Of a stretch of 51,383 bases of DNA, positions 35,880 through 45,098 are shown piece by piece. The notes beneath the pieces were generated by a model that saw nothing but the letters and a program-made list of their open reading frames with translations, was not told the DNA's origin and searched no databases. Within the stretch, counting starts at the first letter, position 1. Each line of letters opens with the position of its first letter. The DNA is from Frankia gtarii (GTDB taxonomy: Bacteria > Actinomycetota > Actinomycetes > Frankiales > Frankiaceae), in the NCBI RefSeq assembly GCF_025403375.1, contig NZ_JAMPTM010000013.1, positions 1-51,383 on the forward strand. The letters run 5' to 3'. A program made the translations under genes and the position numbers.

Positions 35880-36347
35880 GTGTGCGGAGTTCCCGTCTAT
35901 CCGCTGCAGGAACTTGGCGACCATCGCGGCCAGTGCTCCGAGGCCGCGATCAGGCACTTCGCCCTCACCCGGAGGACGAAGTGGTCGGCGGCCCTCGTCG
36001 CCGCGGGCACCAATCGGATGGTCATTGATAGCGCGTCGCACGAGCAAGTGCGGCGACGCTCAAACCTCGCCCATGAGATCTCGCACCTCGTCCTGGAACA
36101 CGAGTTCGACACCCTCCTCCTCACGGACGACACCTCCTGCTTCACAGGCGAGGAGAAGGAGGCGATGTTCCTCGCTCGTGAACTACTCATCCCGGAGGAA
36201 GCAGCGAAGTGCGCCGCGTTCAGAGGACTCACCAACGAGGAAGTCGGAGTCCGCTTCGACGTCAGCCTTCAGTTCGCCCAGTGGAGGATGTCGGGACCCC
36301 GCGTCTACGCGCAACGCGCCCTCTCGCGCCAAGACAGCGCCTCGTGA
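35880..36347 (+). CDS. ImmA/IrrE-type metallopeptidase, N-terminus uncertain
   Basis: The gluzincin motif HEISH lies in LAHEISHLVLEHEF, with the downstream acidic segment GEEKEAMFLARELLIP. This is the ImmA/IrrE fold of phage- and TA-linked proteases. Normal members start with about 20 residues resembling GSFDRLDPYQTAD, which are in frame upstream of the GTG at 35880, but I see no start codon there. The gene is therefore 5'-eroded or frameshifted, or uses an unusual start. The 310 bases upstream hold no other gene; no XRE partner is seen. It lies at the edge of the mobile-element region. Confidence 0.7.
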   Translation: MCGVPVYPLQELGDHRGQCSEAAIRHFALTRRTKWSAALVAAGTNRMVIDSASHEQVRRRSNLAHEISHLVLEHEFDTLLLTDDTSCFTGEEKEAMFLARELLIPEEAAKCAAFRGLTNEEVGVRFDVSLQFAQWRMSGPRVYAQRALSRQDSAS

Positions 36348-36507
36348 CACCGAACCCACGCCGCGACACTCTGTCGCCGAGACCGAACCTCGAGTGCACC
36401 GCGGCTACCCTGGCCGTCGGTCTGCGGTCGGCAGCCCGTGACTCGGCCGCACCGACGCTCAACGCAGGGTCGCCCGATACGGAGCTTGATATGTGGCACG
36501 CCCACCA

Positions 36508-37317
36508 TCACGAGGTCGGTGACGGTGCCGACCGTCCGGGTGTCCCCTTGTCGACAGCAGCCCGAGCATCGCGGCGCAGCTGGGCCACCAGACTGCGGGC
36601 GGTGCCCGCGCCGACGTGGAGCCGCTTGCGGAGCGTCTCGGCGGAGATCGGGCGGCGGTGGAGCTGCCAGTGCAGGACGTCCTCAGCGCGTGCCCGGTGA
36701 AGCAGATCCTGGTACCGCGCGCCAGACCTGTTCCCGTCGTTCGTCACCTCGGCGGACGGCACTCCCTCTCCGACCCGCTGACGAGCCAGCTGCGGAACCA
36801 CTGGCTGAACCGCCCGGATCGACGCGGACGAGTCGCTCGTCGCCTCGCCGTCCAGCGTTGATGTGCTCGCCTGCATGGCCTGGAGCAGGCTGGGCCCTAC
36901 CTCGGCCCAGCCGATCAGGAGGAGCGGTCCGACGGCATCGAACGCGGCTTTGCCGTAGTGGCCGGCGATGAGGGGTTCCGCGATGTTCAGGGCAAGCGTT
37001 ACAGTGCTAGAGAATATGAGCAGACGCCGCGCCGACCGAACCACCCCTGCGGGCCCGCCGTGCAGGACGAGGTGGCGTGTGCCGACCAGAAGCGCCACGA
37101 CCGAGAGGTCCACCGCCGGCGCCACGAGGAACGCGACATACGTCGGCACCCCTAGGCGGATACCGAGCATTGCGACGTTCCCGAACGCGAAGAGGAACGT
37201 CAACCCGACAACGATCCCCACGATCATGGTCACCAGGCGGACCGGAACGCCCGGACCCGCCAGGTGTGCGGAACGGGTGTTCGAATCAGTGGATGATATC
37301 TTCGGCCGGACGTTCAC
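36508..37317 (-). CDS. DUF2637 membrane protein of actinobacterial mobile elements
   Basis: A 269-aa protein with four predicted helices (IVGIVVGLTFLFAFGNVAML, APAVDLSVVALLVG and two more), a LNIAEPLIAGHYGKAAFDAVGPLLLIGWAEVG segment (in short blocks) typical of DUF2637/SpdB-like proteins, and a C-terminal helix-turn-helix-like end (RPISAETLRKRLHVGAGTAR). Such genes are signatures of integrative conjugative elements and plasmids. No integrase, rep or tra genes are visible here, so it is probably a relic. Confidence 0.75.
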   Translation of the reverse strand: MNVRPKISSTDSNTRSAHLAGPGVPVRLVTMIVGIVVGLTFLFAFGNVAMLGIRLGVPTYVAFLVAPAVDLSVVALLVGTRHLVLHGGPAGVVRSARRLLIFSSTVTLALNIAEPLIAGHYGKAAFDAVGPLLLIGWAEVGPSLLQAMQASTSTLDGEATSDSSASIRAVQPVVPQLARQRVGEGVPSAEVTNDGNRSGARYQDLLHRARAEDVLHWQLHRRPISAETLRKRLHVGAGTARSLVAQLRRDARAAVDKGTPGRSAPSPTS

Positions 37318-38047
37318 TGGACATCGTCCCTGGTCAGGAGCCTCTTGGAGACCGGGCGGACGGTGATTTCAGGACCCTGAACCAAGATCAGACGGTTCTT
37401 ATTGTGGTGCGTTAGGTCCACCCCGCAGCGTGACGAACCGCCTGACCTGCAGAAACAGGTTGGTTCGCACGTTGTGGACGTGCTCGTGCCCGCCGAAACT
37501 GCAGGTCGGCGGGCAGGGCAGGTGGTTCGAGCCTCCTTTGGCTCCGTAGCAGTCGAGTCCTGTCGGTAGTCGCCGCGGCTGGGACTGGGTCAGCATGCGG
37601 GTCGTTCGCGGCCTTCGGTGCGAGAGCCGGCAGGTCCGTGGTCGGGCTCCTGCTTACCAAAGTTCGTCCGCACGGCCCCGACCTGCATTGCTGGGCGGTG
37701 CAGTCGGCGAATATCGCCCGGATGCTGGGCCTGCGGAGGTTCGTCGCGGACGAGCCGGAGGAGCTGTGACGACGCTGGGACACCTGACGGCCCGGGGCCA
37801 GGCTCGATGCCACGCCGCCGACAGCCCCTCCCGCCAGGCAGGTGGAGGCGACGGCGGGGCGGCCCAGGGGACGGGCGCGGGGAACCGAGATGACCTATCC
37901 GCCGATCGACGTCCGGCGCGAGGGTCACCTGTATCGCCCTCACGCGGAGACAGTACGAATCGGACCCAGACGCCCACGGACTGTCGATACCGTGTGGGCG
38001 AAATTGGCGCGCGGGCGAGCGCGGGACAGTCGGGTGCGTCGGTGGCG
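37318..38047. other. 730-base region without a supported gene
   Basis: Several overlapping frames are open and none is recognisable. The most protein-like is a plus-strand frame ending at 37769 (VVGLLLTKVRPHGPDLHCWA, then IARMLGLRRFVADEPEEL), usable from a GTG at 37638. I cannot assign it. Confidence 0.3.
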
Positions 38048-38498
38048 ATGAAGGTACGGGTGGGCAGGTACGCCTACCTGTGGGAGGGCGCCGAGCCGCT
38101 CGTCCCGGGCGACCGCGTGCTCCTGCCCGAGAGCTGGCTCAGTCGTACGATCCACGGCCCCGGGCCCTTCGAGGACACCGTGACCGCCGTCGGAAGCGAC
38201 TACGACGGGCCGATGTCACGGGTCATTGCCAAGATTGGACGGGATCCGGACTGGAGACGACTGGAGACCGCCGGAGCCGGACATACCACCCGCGCCCCTC
38301 GTCTCCCTCGTCCACGAAGGCCGGTACCAGCAGGCGCTGGCCGAATACGACCGCCAGATCGACGAATGGCGCCGGCGTGCCGGTGGCACGGCTTCCGATC
38401 CGGTGACCGTCGAGCGGGCCAGGCTCGTCACGTGCCCGAAGTGCGGTGCCCCCGAATCAAGCCCGTGCATGGACGTCCGCGCGGCGCTTCGATCCTGA
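38048..38498 (+). pseudogene. Zinc-motif protein broken by a 10-bp tandem duplication
   Basis: The first frame (ATG 38048) encodes MKVRVGRYAYLWEGAEPLVP, GDRVLLPESWLSRTIHGPGP and VTAVGSDYDGPMSRVIAKIG, a beta-rich domain. The next frame continues as RPPEPDIPPAPLVSLVHEG, then YDRQIDEWRRR and the zinc-type motif CPKCGAPESSPC before a stop at 38498. Removing one copy of the 10-bp duplication at 38249-38268 fuses the frames exactly into one protein of about 146 aa. Hypothetical gene of the mobile-element region; recently inactivated, or phase-variable. Confidence 0.7.
38249..38268 (+). repeat. Perfect 10-bp tandem duplication
   Basis: GACTGGAGAC occurs twice with no gap. Its length is not a multiple of three, so it causes the frameshift in the surrounding gene. 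Confidence 0.95.
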
Positions 38499-38869
38499 CG
38501 CCGCGCACGGCGGGTGCCGGGTAGCGGGCCGGCGGCGTCGGCCCCGGGTTGCCGCCCGGATTTTCCCAGGATCTGGCGGTCGCGCGGTGGCCGTTGCGAT
38601 GCCTGTCGCGATGGTCGGGAGGATGCGTCGGCCGATCGCGATGGTCTCCGTGATATCAACGGCGATGTCCCGTCGGATGCCAGTGGCGCCCACGCTGAGA
38701 AGGTTGACCTGGCGTCGCGACGCCGCCCACGTGTAGAACTGGCCGCAGAGACCTCGCGGCGGCCCGCGGGGCGGCGGGTTTGGCCGGCGGCGCTTCGGCT
38801 GTCGAGGATGCCGCCTGGTCGAGCGCTGTCGGCACCGGGGAGAGTTGCACGCCAGTGGAGCGAGGGTGC

Positions 38870-39932
38870 CGGCGTCGAAGCGGCGCAGGTAGGCCCGCCA
38901 GCACACGTCCAGATCTGGGGCGTGGGGGCCGGAGTGCCACAGCCACATGGTCCGGTGCGGACTGCGACCGTCGGGTAGCCGTTCCACCCGCACTTCGACG
39001 ACGCTGCCCTCGATGATCGGTAGCCGGGTGAACAGCTCATCTCCCAGGCGGGCGAAGTAGCCCGAGCGCGCCACTCTCTGGTGCATGCGGTGCCAGGCCC
39101 GGACCTCGACCCGCCCGTAGTTGGTCGTGTCGGGCACGATCAGTAGCTGGTCGGGGCGGCGCAGGTTCACCTTCGCGGCGAGGGCGAACCGCTGGCCGTG
39201 GACGCCGTTACGGCCGGGGCCGGGTTTACGGGGGCCGGGGCGGCCGTCGTAGAAGACACGGTCGCCGGCGATCCGTACGAGTGTCTGGACGGGCAGGTCA
39301 CCCAGAGCATGGGTCAGCGCGGCGGCCGCGTATCCCTGGTCCAGCACGAACATCGGTGCAGCCTGTTCGGGCCGTGTGCCCAGCCGTCGGGTGAGGTCGC
39401 GGATCTGTTCGGCTGTCGAGGCCACCGGGCAGGAGTCCTGCGCGAGGCGGCGGGCGTCGACGGGCAGCGTCCACGATGAGCGGCCCCACTCCAGGGCGGT
39501 CACCCACTGGAACTCCCAGCCCGGCACAACCTTGCGGTCGCCGTCGCAGCGGCACGGCGCGTAGTGCAGGCCCCGATCCGGGGAGCACTCGGCGTTCGGT
39601 CTGGGAAAGGTCGTCGCATCCACACCGAAGATCAGCGGGCCGTCGGAAGGGAGCTGGTCGGCCAGCAGGTCCCGCAGCCGTTCCTCATTGATAGCGCCCT
39701 GCGCCAACGCGTCATACAGGGCTCCGTGGCCACGGCGGAACACCGACGCCAGTGACAACTCAACCAGGGACGTCACCGGACCTTCCGTGCAGATCACCGC
39801 GTCCGCCAGCTCGAACAGCGTGTCCGCCCGAGCGTCCAGACAGTCGTAGAACCCATCACGGAAACGAGCCAATGTAGACAACGATTCGACATTGGCGTTC
39901 TCGCGCAGCAAACTCACCTCTACGACCTTCAC
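38870..39932 (-). pseudogene. DDE transposase (NF041680-like), 3' truncated
   Basis: About 350 codons of a transposase: LLRENANVESLSTLARFRDG, FGVDATTFPRPNAE with its catalytic-type Asp, PMFVLDQGYAAAAL, TMWLWHSG and CWRAYLRRFD. Intact relatives continue with an EHTFRF block and about 100 further residues. Here the similarity ends at RRFD and the frame runs into unrelated sequence to 38457. The 371 bases beyond, up to 38499, hold no recognisable gene. Confidence 0.75.
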
Positions 39933-40021
39933 GTGGCCCAGGTTGGCCTCGACAAGGAGACACGATTACGCGAAGGCCGCCCACCTGTCCGGCAAACCCG
40001 CAGATCCACCCAAAGTCGATC

Positions 40022-41122
40022 TTGTGGTGGTTAAATCTCAAGCTTGGAACTGATCTCCGAGAGCGCGGATTCCAGCAGGAAACCCGGCAGGTCATAAGCG
40101 AGGCGTTCACCATGCTGGTGCCACTGACCTCGATCAAGGCCGCATGCGACCTGCTCGGGATGTCACGGGCAACGGTGTACCGCCGGCGTCATCCCGCACA
40201 ATCCACCGAACGCCCACCCCGGGCCCCGGCCATCCACCCGGCGGCACTCGACGGCACCGAACGTGAACGGCTCCTGGAGCTCCTCAACAGCGACCGGTTC
40301 GTCGACAAGTCCGCCGCCCAGGTCTGGGCGACCCTGCTCGACGACGGCGTCTACCTGGCCAGCGTGTCCACCATGTACCGGCTGCTGCGTGCCCGACACC
40401 AGACCGGCGAGCGGCGGGCGCAGGCCGCCCACCCCACCCGGAAGAAACCGGAACTACTCGCGACCAGACCCAACGAAATCTGGAGCTGGGATATCACGAA
40501 ACTCACCGGACCCGTCCGCGGCGTGTACTTCGACCTGTACGTCATCCTCGACATATTCTCCCGCAAAGCCATCCACTTCGAGGTCCATCCCACCGAGAAC
40601 GGGGAACTCGCCAAAGCCTTCCTCGAACACGCGGTCACCGCGAACGGCGGGCTCCGGCCGAACGCCGTCCACGCCGACCGCGGAACCTCGATGACCTCCC
40701 AGCCGGTCGCCGCTCTCCTGGCCTATCTCAACATCGACCAGAGCCATTCCCGTCCGCATGTCTCGAACGACAATCCCTACAGTGAAGCGAACTTCAAGAC
40801 ACTCAAGTACTGTCCTGCTTTCCCGGGACGTTTCGGTTCCCTCCAGGACGCCCGTGTCTTCTGTGAGGTCTTCTTCAGCTACTACAACAACGAGCACCGG
40901 CATTCGGGTATCGCTCTGCACACCCCGGCCAGCGTCCATGACGGCACCGCCCACGAGATCCAGGCCCGGCGGGCCCAGGTCCTCGACGCCGCCTACCTCG
41001 CCAACCCCGAGCGGTTCCACCGCCGGCCAACTCCGCCTGCGCTGCCGACCAAGGCGTGGATCAACCAGCCCCCAGCGATCATCGAGACCGAGGAGACGCT
41101 ACCCACGGACCAAGCCGCCTGA
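40022..41122 (+). mobile_element. IS3-family transposase OrfB
   Basis: 366 aa with a full rve/DDE integrase domain: WSWDITKL (first Asp), AVHADRGTSMTS (second Asp) and NDNPYSEANFKTLKY (Glu). FFSYYNNEHRHSGI completes the IS3 signature. The N-terminal part includes a helix-turn-helix (TSIKAACDLLGMSRATVYRR). OrfA is missing: 90 bases upstream another transposase starts on the other strand. No clear TG...CA terminal repeats were found, so this is probably an immobile partial IS. Confidence 0.88.
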
Positions 41123-41152
41123 TGTCTCACCGGGATTGACAGGCTCCGTGTC

Positions 41153-41254
41153 GACGCCGCCCGAGAGAACAACCGGATCGAAGCAGACCACGGCCGATCG
41201 AAAGCCCGGCTTCGCCCGATGCGCGGAGGGAACTCCTCGATCACCCAAACATGA
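41153..41254 (+). pseudogene. C-terminal remnant of an IS6-family transposase
   Basis: The 33 codons AARENNRIEADHGRSKARLR followed by PMRGG match the highly conserved IS6 block ENNRIEADHGRLKARLRPMRG, then stop. The rest of the element is absent. Confidence 0.7.
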
Positions 41255-41365
41255 TCGATCGATCACAACAAACCACCGCCAGTTACGCCGAGGGAATACC
41301 GAGTATTACAGACCGGGTGGTCCTGTGGGTGATCTACACCTTGCTTCGGCCGCTGCCATCCGCGG

Positions 41366-42604
41366 TCAGTAGGAGCTCTTGGCCGTCCCGCGTGCCGCCA
41401 ACTTTGGTCCGTAAGGGGCAGAATCCAGCCATGCCCCAGCCTTGGACCCCGCTACAGCTACGGCCGCAGCGGCACGCCGCCGCAACCAGACCGAAGGGCG
41501 GTGTGCCAACATATGCTCCAACGCCGCACCGGCACAGGACCGATTGTACTGAGCCGCTTCCTTCCGCTCCGCCTCGAATCGCCGGATTTCCGCCGCAGCA
41601 GCCTCGGGACTGGCGGCCGACAACGCTTCGCATACGGCGTGTACCGCTCGTATCGCGTCTGGGATGCTGGAGTTCATGCCACGCGCACCAAAAGGGGCGA
41701 AAAGGTGAGCAGCCTCACCCGTCAGCAGTACCCGGGAGTGGTCGTCGGTAAATCGATCGGCCAACTGCTGGGCGAACCGGTAAGTCGACACCCAGCGCAC
41801 TCGCTCGCTGTACGACTCGGGCATAACCCGGGGGATCCAGTCACGCAGACCCTCCGGCGAGGTGAACTTCTCCGCCGCATCATTCAGCAGGAGGTTAAGG
41901 TCGACCCGCCAGCCGCCCGCGAATGGAACGAGTAGCACATTCCGGCCGTCGACCCTCGGGTGCTTGTAGTGGAACACCCGCTCAAGCGGCATAGGCTGAG
42001 CAGGGTTGTCGTCGAGATCGACTACCACAAAAGTATTTCGAGATCGCGGCCCCTCCAGACGGCTGCGGATGGCGGATCTTAGCGCCGACCGCGACCCATC
42101 CGCTGCAATCACATAATCCGCCTCCCACGCGGCGCCCGCGGAGTCCACCAATCGAACGCCGTCCGGAGAGCTCTCCGCCGACGTCACCTCGACACCCCAG
42201 TGGAACAGCACACCGCGATCCCGGCATGCGGCGGCCATGAGATCCTCCGTGCGCACCTGTGGAAGACTGGTGAACGGCGGCAAACCGTCCCGTTGCAACG
42301 GCGGGTAGGTTCGGGTGTAGATCTCCCGCCCGGCCCAGTACGACCGCTTGGTGGCCCACATCACGCCGTGGTCAGCGATTTCCTGTCCGAGTCCAGGACG
42401 AAGTTGTTCCAGTGCCCGCAGCGATGCCCCGTGCAGATAGGCGGCGCGGCTGCCTGGCCGAACCGTCCCCTGAACGCGGCGGTCCAGGACCGTCGCGGGC
42501 ATACCTGCGGCCCGCAATGCCAGTGCAGCGCTGAGTCCGGCCGGTCCAGCGCCGACGACCAGCACGCTATTGCGGAGCGTCCGACCGGGATCGGCGGTGC
42601 TCAC
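41366..42604 (-). CDS. FAD-dependent monooxygenase (aromatic hydroxylase type)
   Basis: A 412-aa class A flavoprotein monooxygenase: the dinucleotide fold VVGAGPAGLSAALALRAAG near residue 16, the DG motif VIAADGSRSALR near residue 165, and the second FAD motif as LLTGEAAHLFAPFGARGMN, where GE replaces the usual GD. Such enzymes hydroxylate phenolic or quinoid substrates. It starts at a GTG immediately after the stop of the preceding small gene, as last gene of the MFS-VOC-small-monooxygenase run. The substrate is unknown. Confidence 0.88.
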   Translation of the reverse strand: MSTADPGRTLRNSVLVVGAGPAGLSAALALRAAGMPATVLDRRVQGTVRPGSRAAYLHGASLRALEQLRPGLGQEIADHGVMWATKRSYWAGREIYTRTYPPLQRDGLPPFTSLPQVRTEDLMAAACRDRGVLFHWGVEVTSAESSPDGVRLVDSAGAAWEADYVIAADGSRSALRSAIRSRLEGPRSRNTFVVVDLDDNPAQPMPLERVFHYKHPRVDGRNVLLVPFAGGWRVDLNLLLNDAAEKFTSPEGLRDWIPRVMPESYSERVRWVSTYRFAQQLADRFTDDHSRVLLTGEAAHLFAPFGARGMNSSIPDAIRAVHAVCEALSAASPEAAAAEIRRFEAERKEAAQYNRSCAGAALEHMLAHRPSVWLRRRAAAAVAVAGSKAGAWLDSAPYGPKLAARGTAKSSY

Positions 42605-42856
42605 TTACTCCTCCTCCGCTAGGTGGAGCGTCTCGGAGGTGAAGGAGATGATTCGGCCGTTGAGGCCGCCGGTCAGCGCGGCGTGCCACAGCGCGGTGCG
42701 GATTCCGGTCGCATTGCGCCGCAGCACCAACTCCCGCTCCGGGGAGGTGAGCTCAAGATAGTCGCCGATGCGACGGAGATCCATACCTGCGCCTTGCGCG
42801 GTGCGGACCAGGGGTTCAAACTCCGGCACGTCGAGTATATATAGCGCGAGCGTCAC
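42605..42856 (-). CDS. Small conserved-looking protein in the metabolite operon
   Basis: 83 aa: MTLALYILDVPEFEPLVRTA, an acidic middle and SFTSETLHLAEEE. It is wedged between the VOC and FAD-monooxygenase genes with a GTGA overlap upstream and zero spacing downstream, so it is surely translated. I do not recognise the family; it may be an accessory subunit of the monooxygenase. Confidence 0.75.
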   Translation of the reverse strand: MTLALYILDVPEFEPLVRTAQGAGMDLRRIGDYLELTSPERELVLRRNATGIRTALWHAALTGGLNGRIISFTSETLHLAEEE

Positions 42857-43461
42857 AGGGCCGACTCCTCTGCGTTCTTGCGCACAAGTTCAGCCTTTCG
42901 CTGCCACAACGCCTCAGCCGAGGGATGAGGGAAGTCGACTATGTCGACAAGCGCTTTCAACGTCAACTCCGCATCGCGGACATCGATATCCGACATCTCG
43001 CGTATCGGCCGAGTGATCTCCAACTGGATGCCGTTGGGGTCATCGAAGTAGATCGACTCGATCAGCTCGTGCGCCAGCGGTGTACTGACCCGGACTCCGT
43101 GTGCCTTGAGTCGGGCCCGCCAGATCAGCAATTCCTCCTCAGTATCGACGTGAAAAGCGAGGTGTCGGGAGCGGTGCATCAGATCGCTCGGCGGCTCCTC
43201 TCCGGGCAGGCCAAAGTAATAGAAGAACGCGAGCCGGTTTCCTCTCCCCAGATCGAAGAAGAAATGCACAAAATCCGGATAGTCCGCAGTGACCCACCCG
43301 GTGGCCGTGATTGCGTGCACCAGGGGCATCGCCAGCACTTGGGTGTAGAACTCATAGGTCGCCCGCGGTCTCCAGGTGACAAAAGCCAGATGATCAACCC
43401 CGTCGACACGCAGGCCGGGCTGACCGGCCGGTGAGCGGGGGGACGATGATGCAGTTGCCAC
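42853..43461 (-). CDS. VOC-superfamily protein (glyoxalase/extradiol dioxygenase fold)
   Basis: 202 aa in two beta-alpha-beta-beta-beta modules. Candidate metal ligands are His in VDHLAFVTW, His in RHLAFHV and Glu in GIQLEITRP. The likely job is a ring-cleaving dioxygenase or isomerase on an aromatic intermediate, given the partner monooxygenase. It overlaps the next gene by four bases and follows the MFS gene by about 50 bases. Confidence 0.85.
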   Translation of the reverse strand: MATASSSPRSPAGQPGLRVDGVDHLAFVTWRPRATYEFYTQVLAMPLVHAITATGWVTADYPDFVHFFFDLGRGNRLAFFYYFGLPGEEPPSDLMHRSRHLAFHVDTEEELLIWRARLKAHGVRVSTPLAHELIESIYFDDPNGIQLEITRPIREMSDIDVRDAELTLKALVDIVDFPHPSAEALWQRKAELVRKNAEESAL

Positions 43462-43511
43462 ATGATCCTCCTGGAGACTGGGCGGCGGAAGAAGTGCGGT
43501 CCCGGTTCGGT

Positions 43512-44927
43512 TCAGCGCCCTTGGGCGGGGATGCGCCCACGCAGCGACGTACCGGAGACGAGCGCCCCGATCAGTAGGACTCCCCCACCGACGAGCAGTG
43601 CGATGCGGGTGCCGGTGGCGTTGGATGAGGCCACGCTGAGGATCACACCGAGAACGGCAACACCAAGGGAGGCCCCCACTTGACGAGCGGAGTTGAGCGC
43701 TCCCGCGCCGATCCCGGCGAACTCGACCGGCACAGTGCTGGCCACGCCGGCGACCAGGGCGGGCAACGTGAAGGAGATTCCGAACCCGAACACCAGTAGA
43801 CCCAGCACGGTGGCCGCCAGCGCGAGGCCCGAGTCACTGGTGAACGGCGCCTGGATCAGTGCGCCGACCCCCATGAGGACGAAGCCGATCGTGGCTGGAC
43901 GACGCGGACCGATCCGGCCGACCAAGCGCCCGGTGAATATCGGGTTGACGGCGGTGGGGAGGGTCAGCGGCAGGAAGGCCAGACCAGCGCTGAACGCGGA
44001 GTACCCGCGGGCGTCCTGGAAGAACAGGGACAAGACGAACAGGAGTCCCGACAGGCCGAAGTTGGCGAGTAGTCCGGCCACCAGCGCAGCCGAGAAGCCA
44101 CGGCTGCGGAACATGCGTGTCGGCAGCATCGCCGCGTCGCCCGCCCGCATCTCGGCTCCGAGAAAGACCGCCGTCGCGGCCACCATGATCGCGAAGGCGG
44201 CCAGTACCTCGGCGGCCCCCCAGCCCTTGGCCGGGCCCTCGACCAGCCCGTACACCAGAGCGGCCAGCGCGATGACGCCGCTGATCTGCCCGGGCAGATC
44301 CAACCCGCTGCGCTGCTTACGCGCGGTCTCCGGTGCCAGCCGCACCGTGATGATCAGACTGATCAGCGCCAACGGCACGTTGACCAGGAAGATTGCGCGC
44401 CAGCCGACCGTCTCGGTCAGCACGCCGCCCACCACCGGACCGGCGGCAAGTGCCGCGCCCGTGATCGCCGCCCAGGATCCCACCGCGCGGGCACGCTCGG
44501 CAGGATCGGTGTAGGCATTGGTGATAACAGCGAGTGAGGACGGGAGCAGCAGCGCGCCAGCGGCGCCCAAGGCCAGCCGGAGCACCACCAAGACGGGAAG
44601 AGTCGTCGCGGCGGCCGAGACGCCGGAGAGCACCCCGAACGCGAGCAGTCCCCACAGGAAGACGCGCCTGCCGCCGAAACGATCCGACAGCCAGCCCGCA
44701 GTGAGCAGCAGGGCGGCGAAGGTCACAGTGTAGCCGTTACTGACCCACTGCAGTCCACTCAGCCCGACGTGCATGCTTCGAGAGATCGCGGGGAGCGCCA
44801 CCGAGACGATCGTCAGGTCCAGCAGGACCATGAAGTAGCCGAGCGAGAGCCCGATCAGTAGGGTCCGCGAGGGCCTGCCGAACCGCGCTGGAGCCGCGGC
44901 AGGCGGCGATCCCACCTGCATTGCCAT
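43512..44927 (-). CDS. MFS exporter, EmrB/QacA (DHA2) type
   Basis: A 471-aa transporter with about 14 helices. Motif A is GWLSDRFGGRRVFLWG and motif C lies near GAALAAGPVVGGVLTETVGWR. The family usually exports drugs or secondary metabolites. It is the first gene of the minus-strand metabolite operon and is divergent from lysR, so it is probably induced together with VOC and monooxygenase production. Confidence 0.92.
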   Translation of the reverse strand: MAMQVGSPPAAAPARFGRPSRTLLIGLSLGYFMVLLDLTIVSVALPAISRSMHVGLSGLQWVSNGYTVTFAALLLTAGWLSDRFGGRRVFLWGLLAFGVLSGVSAAATTLPVLVVLRLALGAAGALLLPSSLAVITNAYTDPAERARAVGSWAAITGAALAAGPVVGGVLTETVGWRAIFLVNVPLALISLIITVRLAPETARKQRSGLDLPGQISGVIALAALVYGLVEGPAKGWGAAEVLAAFAIMVAATAVFLGAEMRAGDAAMLPTRMFRSRGFSAALVAGLLANFGLSGLLFVLSLFFQDARGYSAFSAGLAFLPLTLPTAVNPIFTGRLVGRIGPRRPATIGFVLMGVGALIQAPFTSDSGLALAATVLGLLVFGFGISFTLPALVAGVASTVPVEFAGIGAGALNSARQVGASLGVAVLGVILSVASSNATGTRIALLVGGGVLLIGALVSGTSLRGRIPAQGR

Positions 44928-45098
44928 ATGTTCTCCCGGTTTCCAGGTTCACTATTTTCGTCACCAGACCCGCGGTTGCCGGGCGGCGGTACGAGACATT
45001 CAACCGGAACCTGAACGGAAATTAAAGATAGCGGCGTAAGGAATGCCCGCTAGATACAATCGGGTGAGCCGATGGGTACCGAAGAGGGAGTCAGGATC

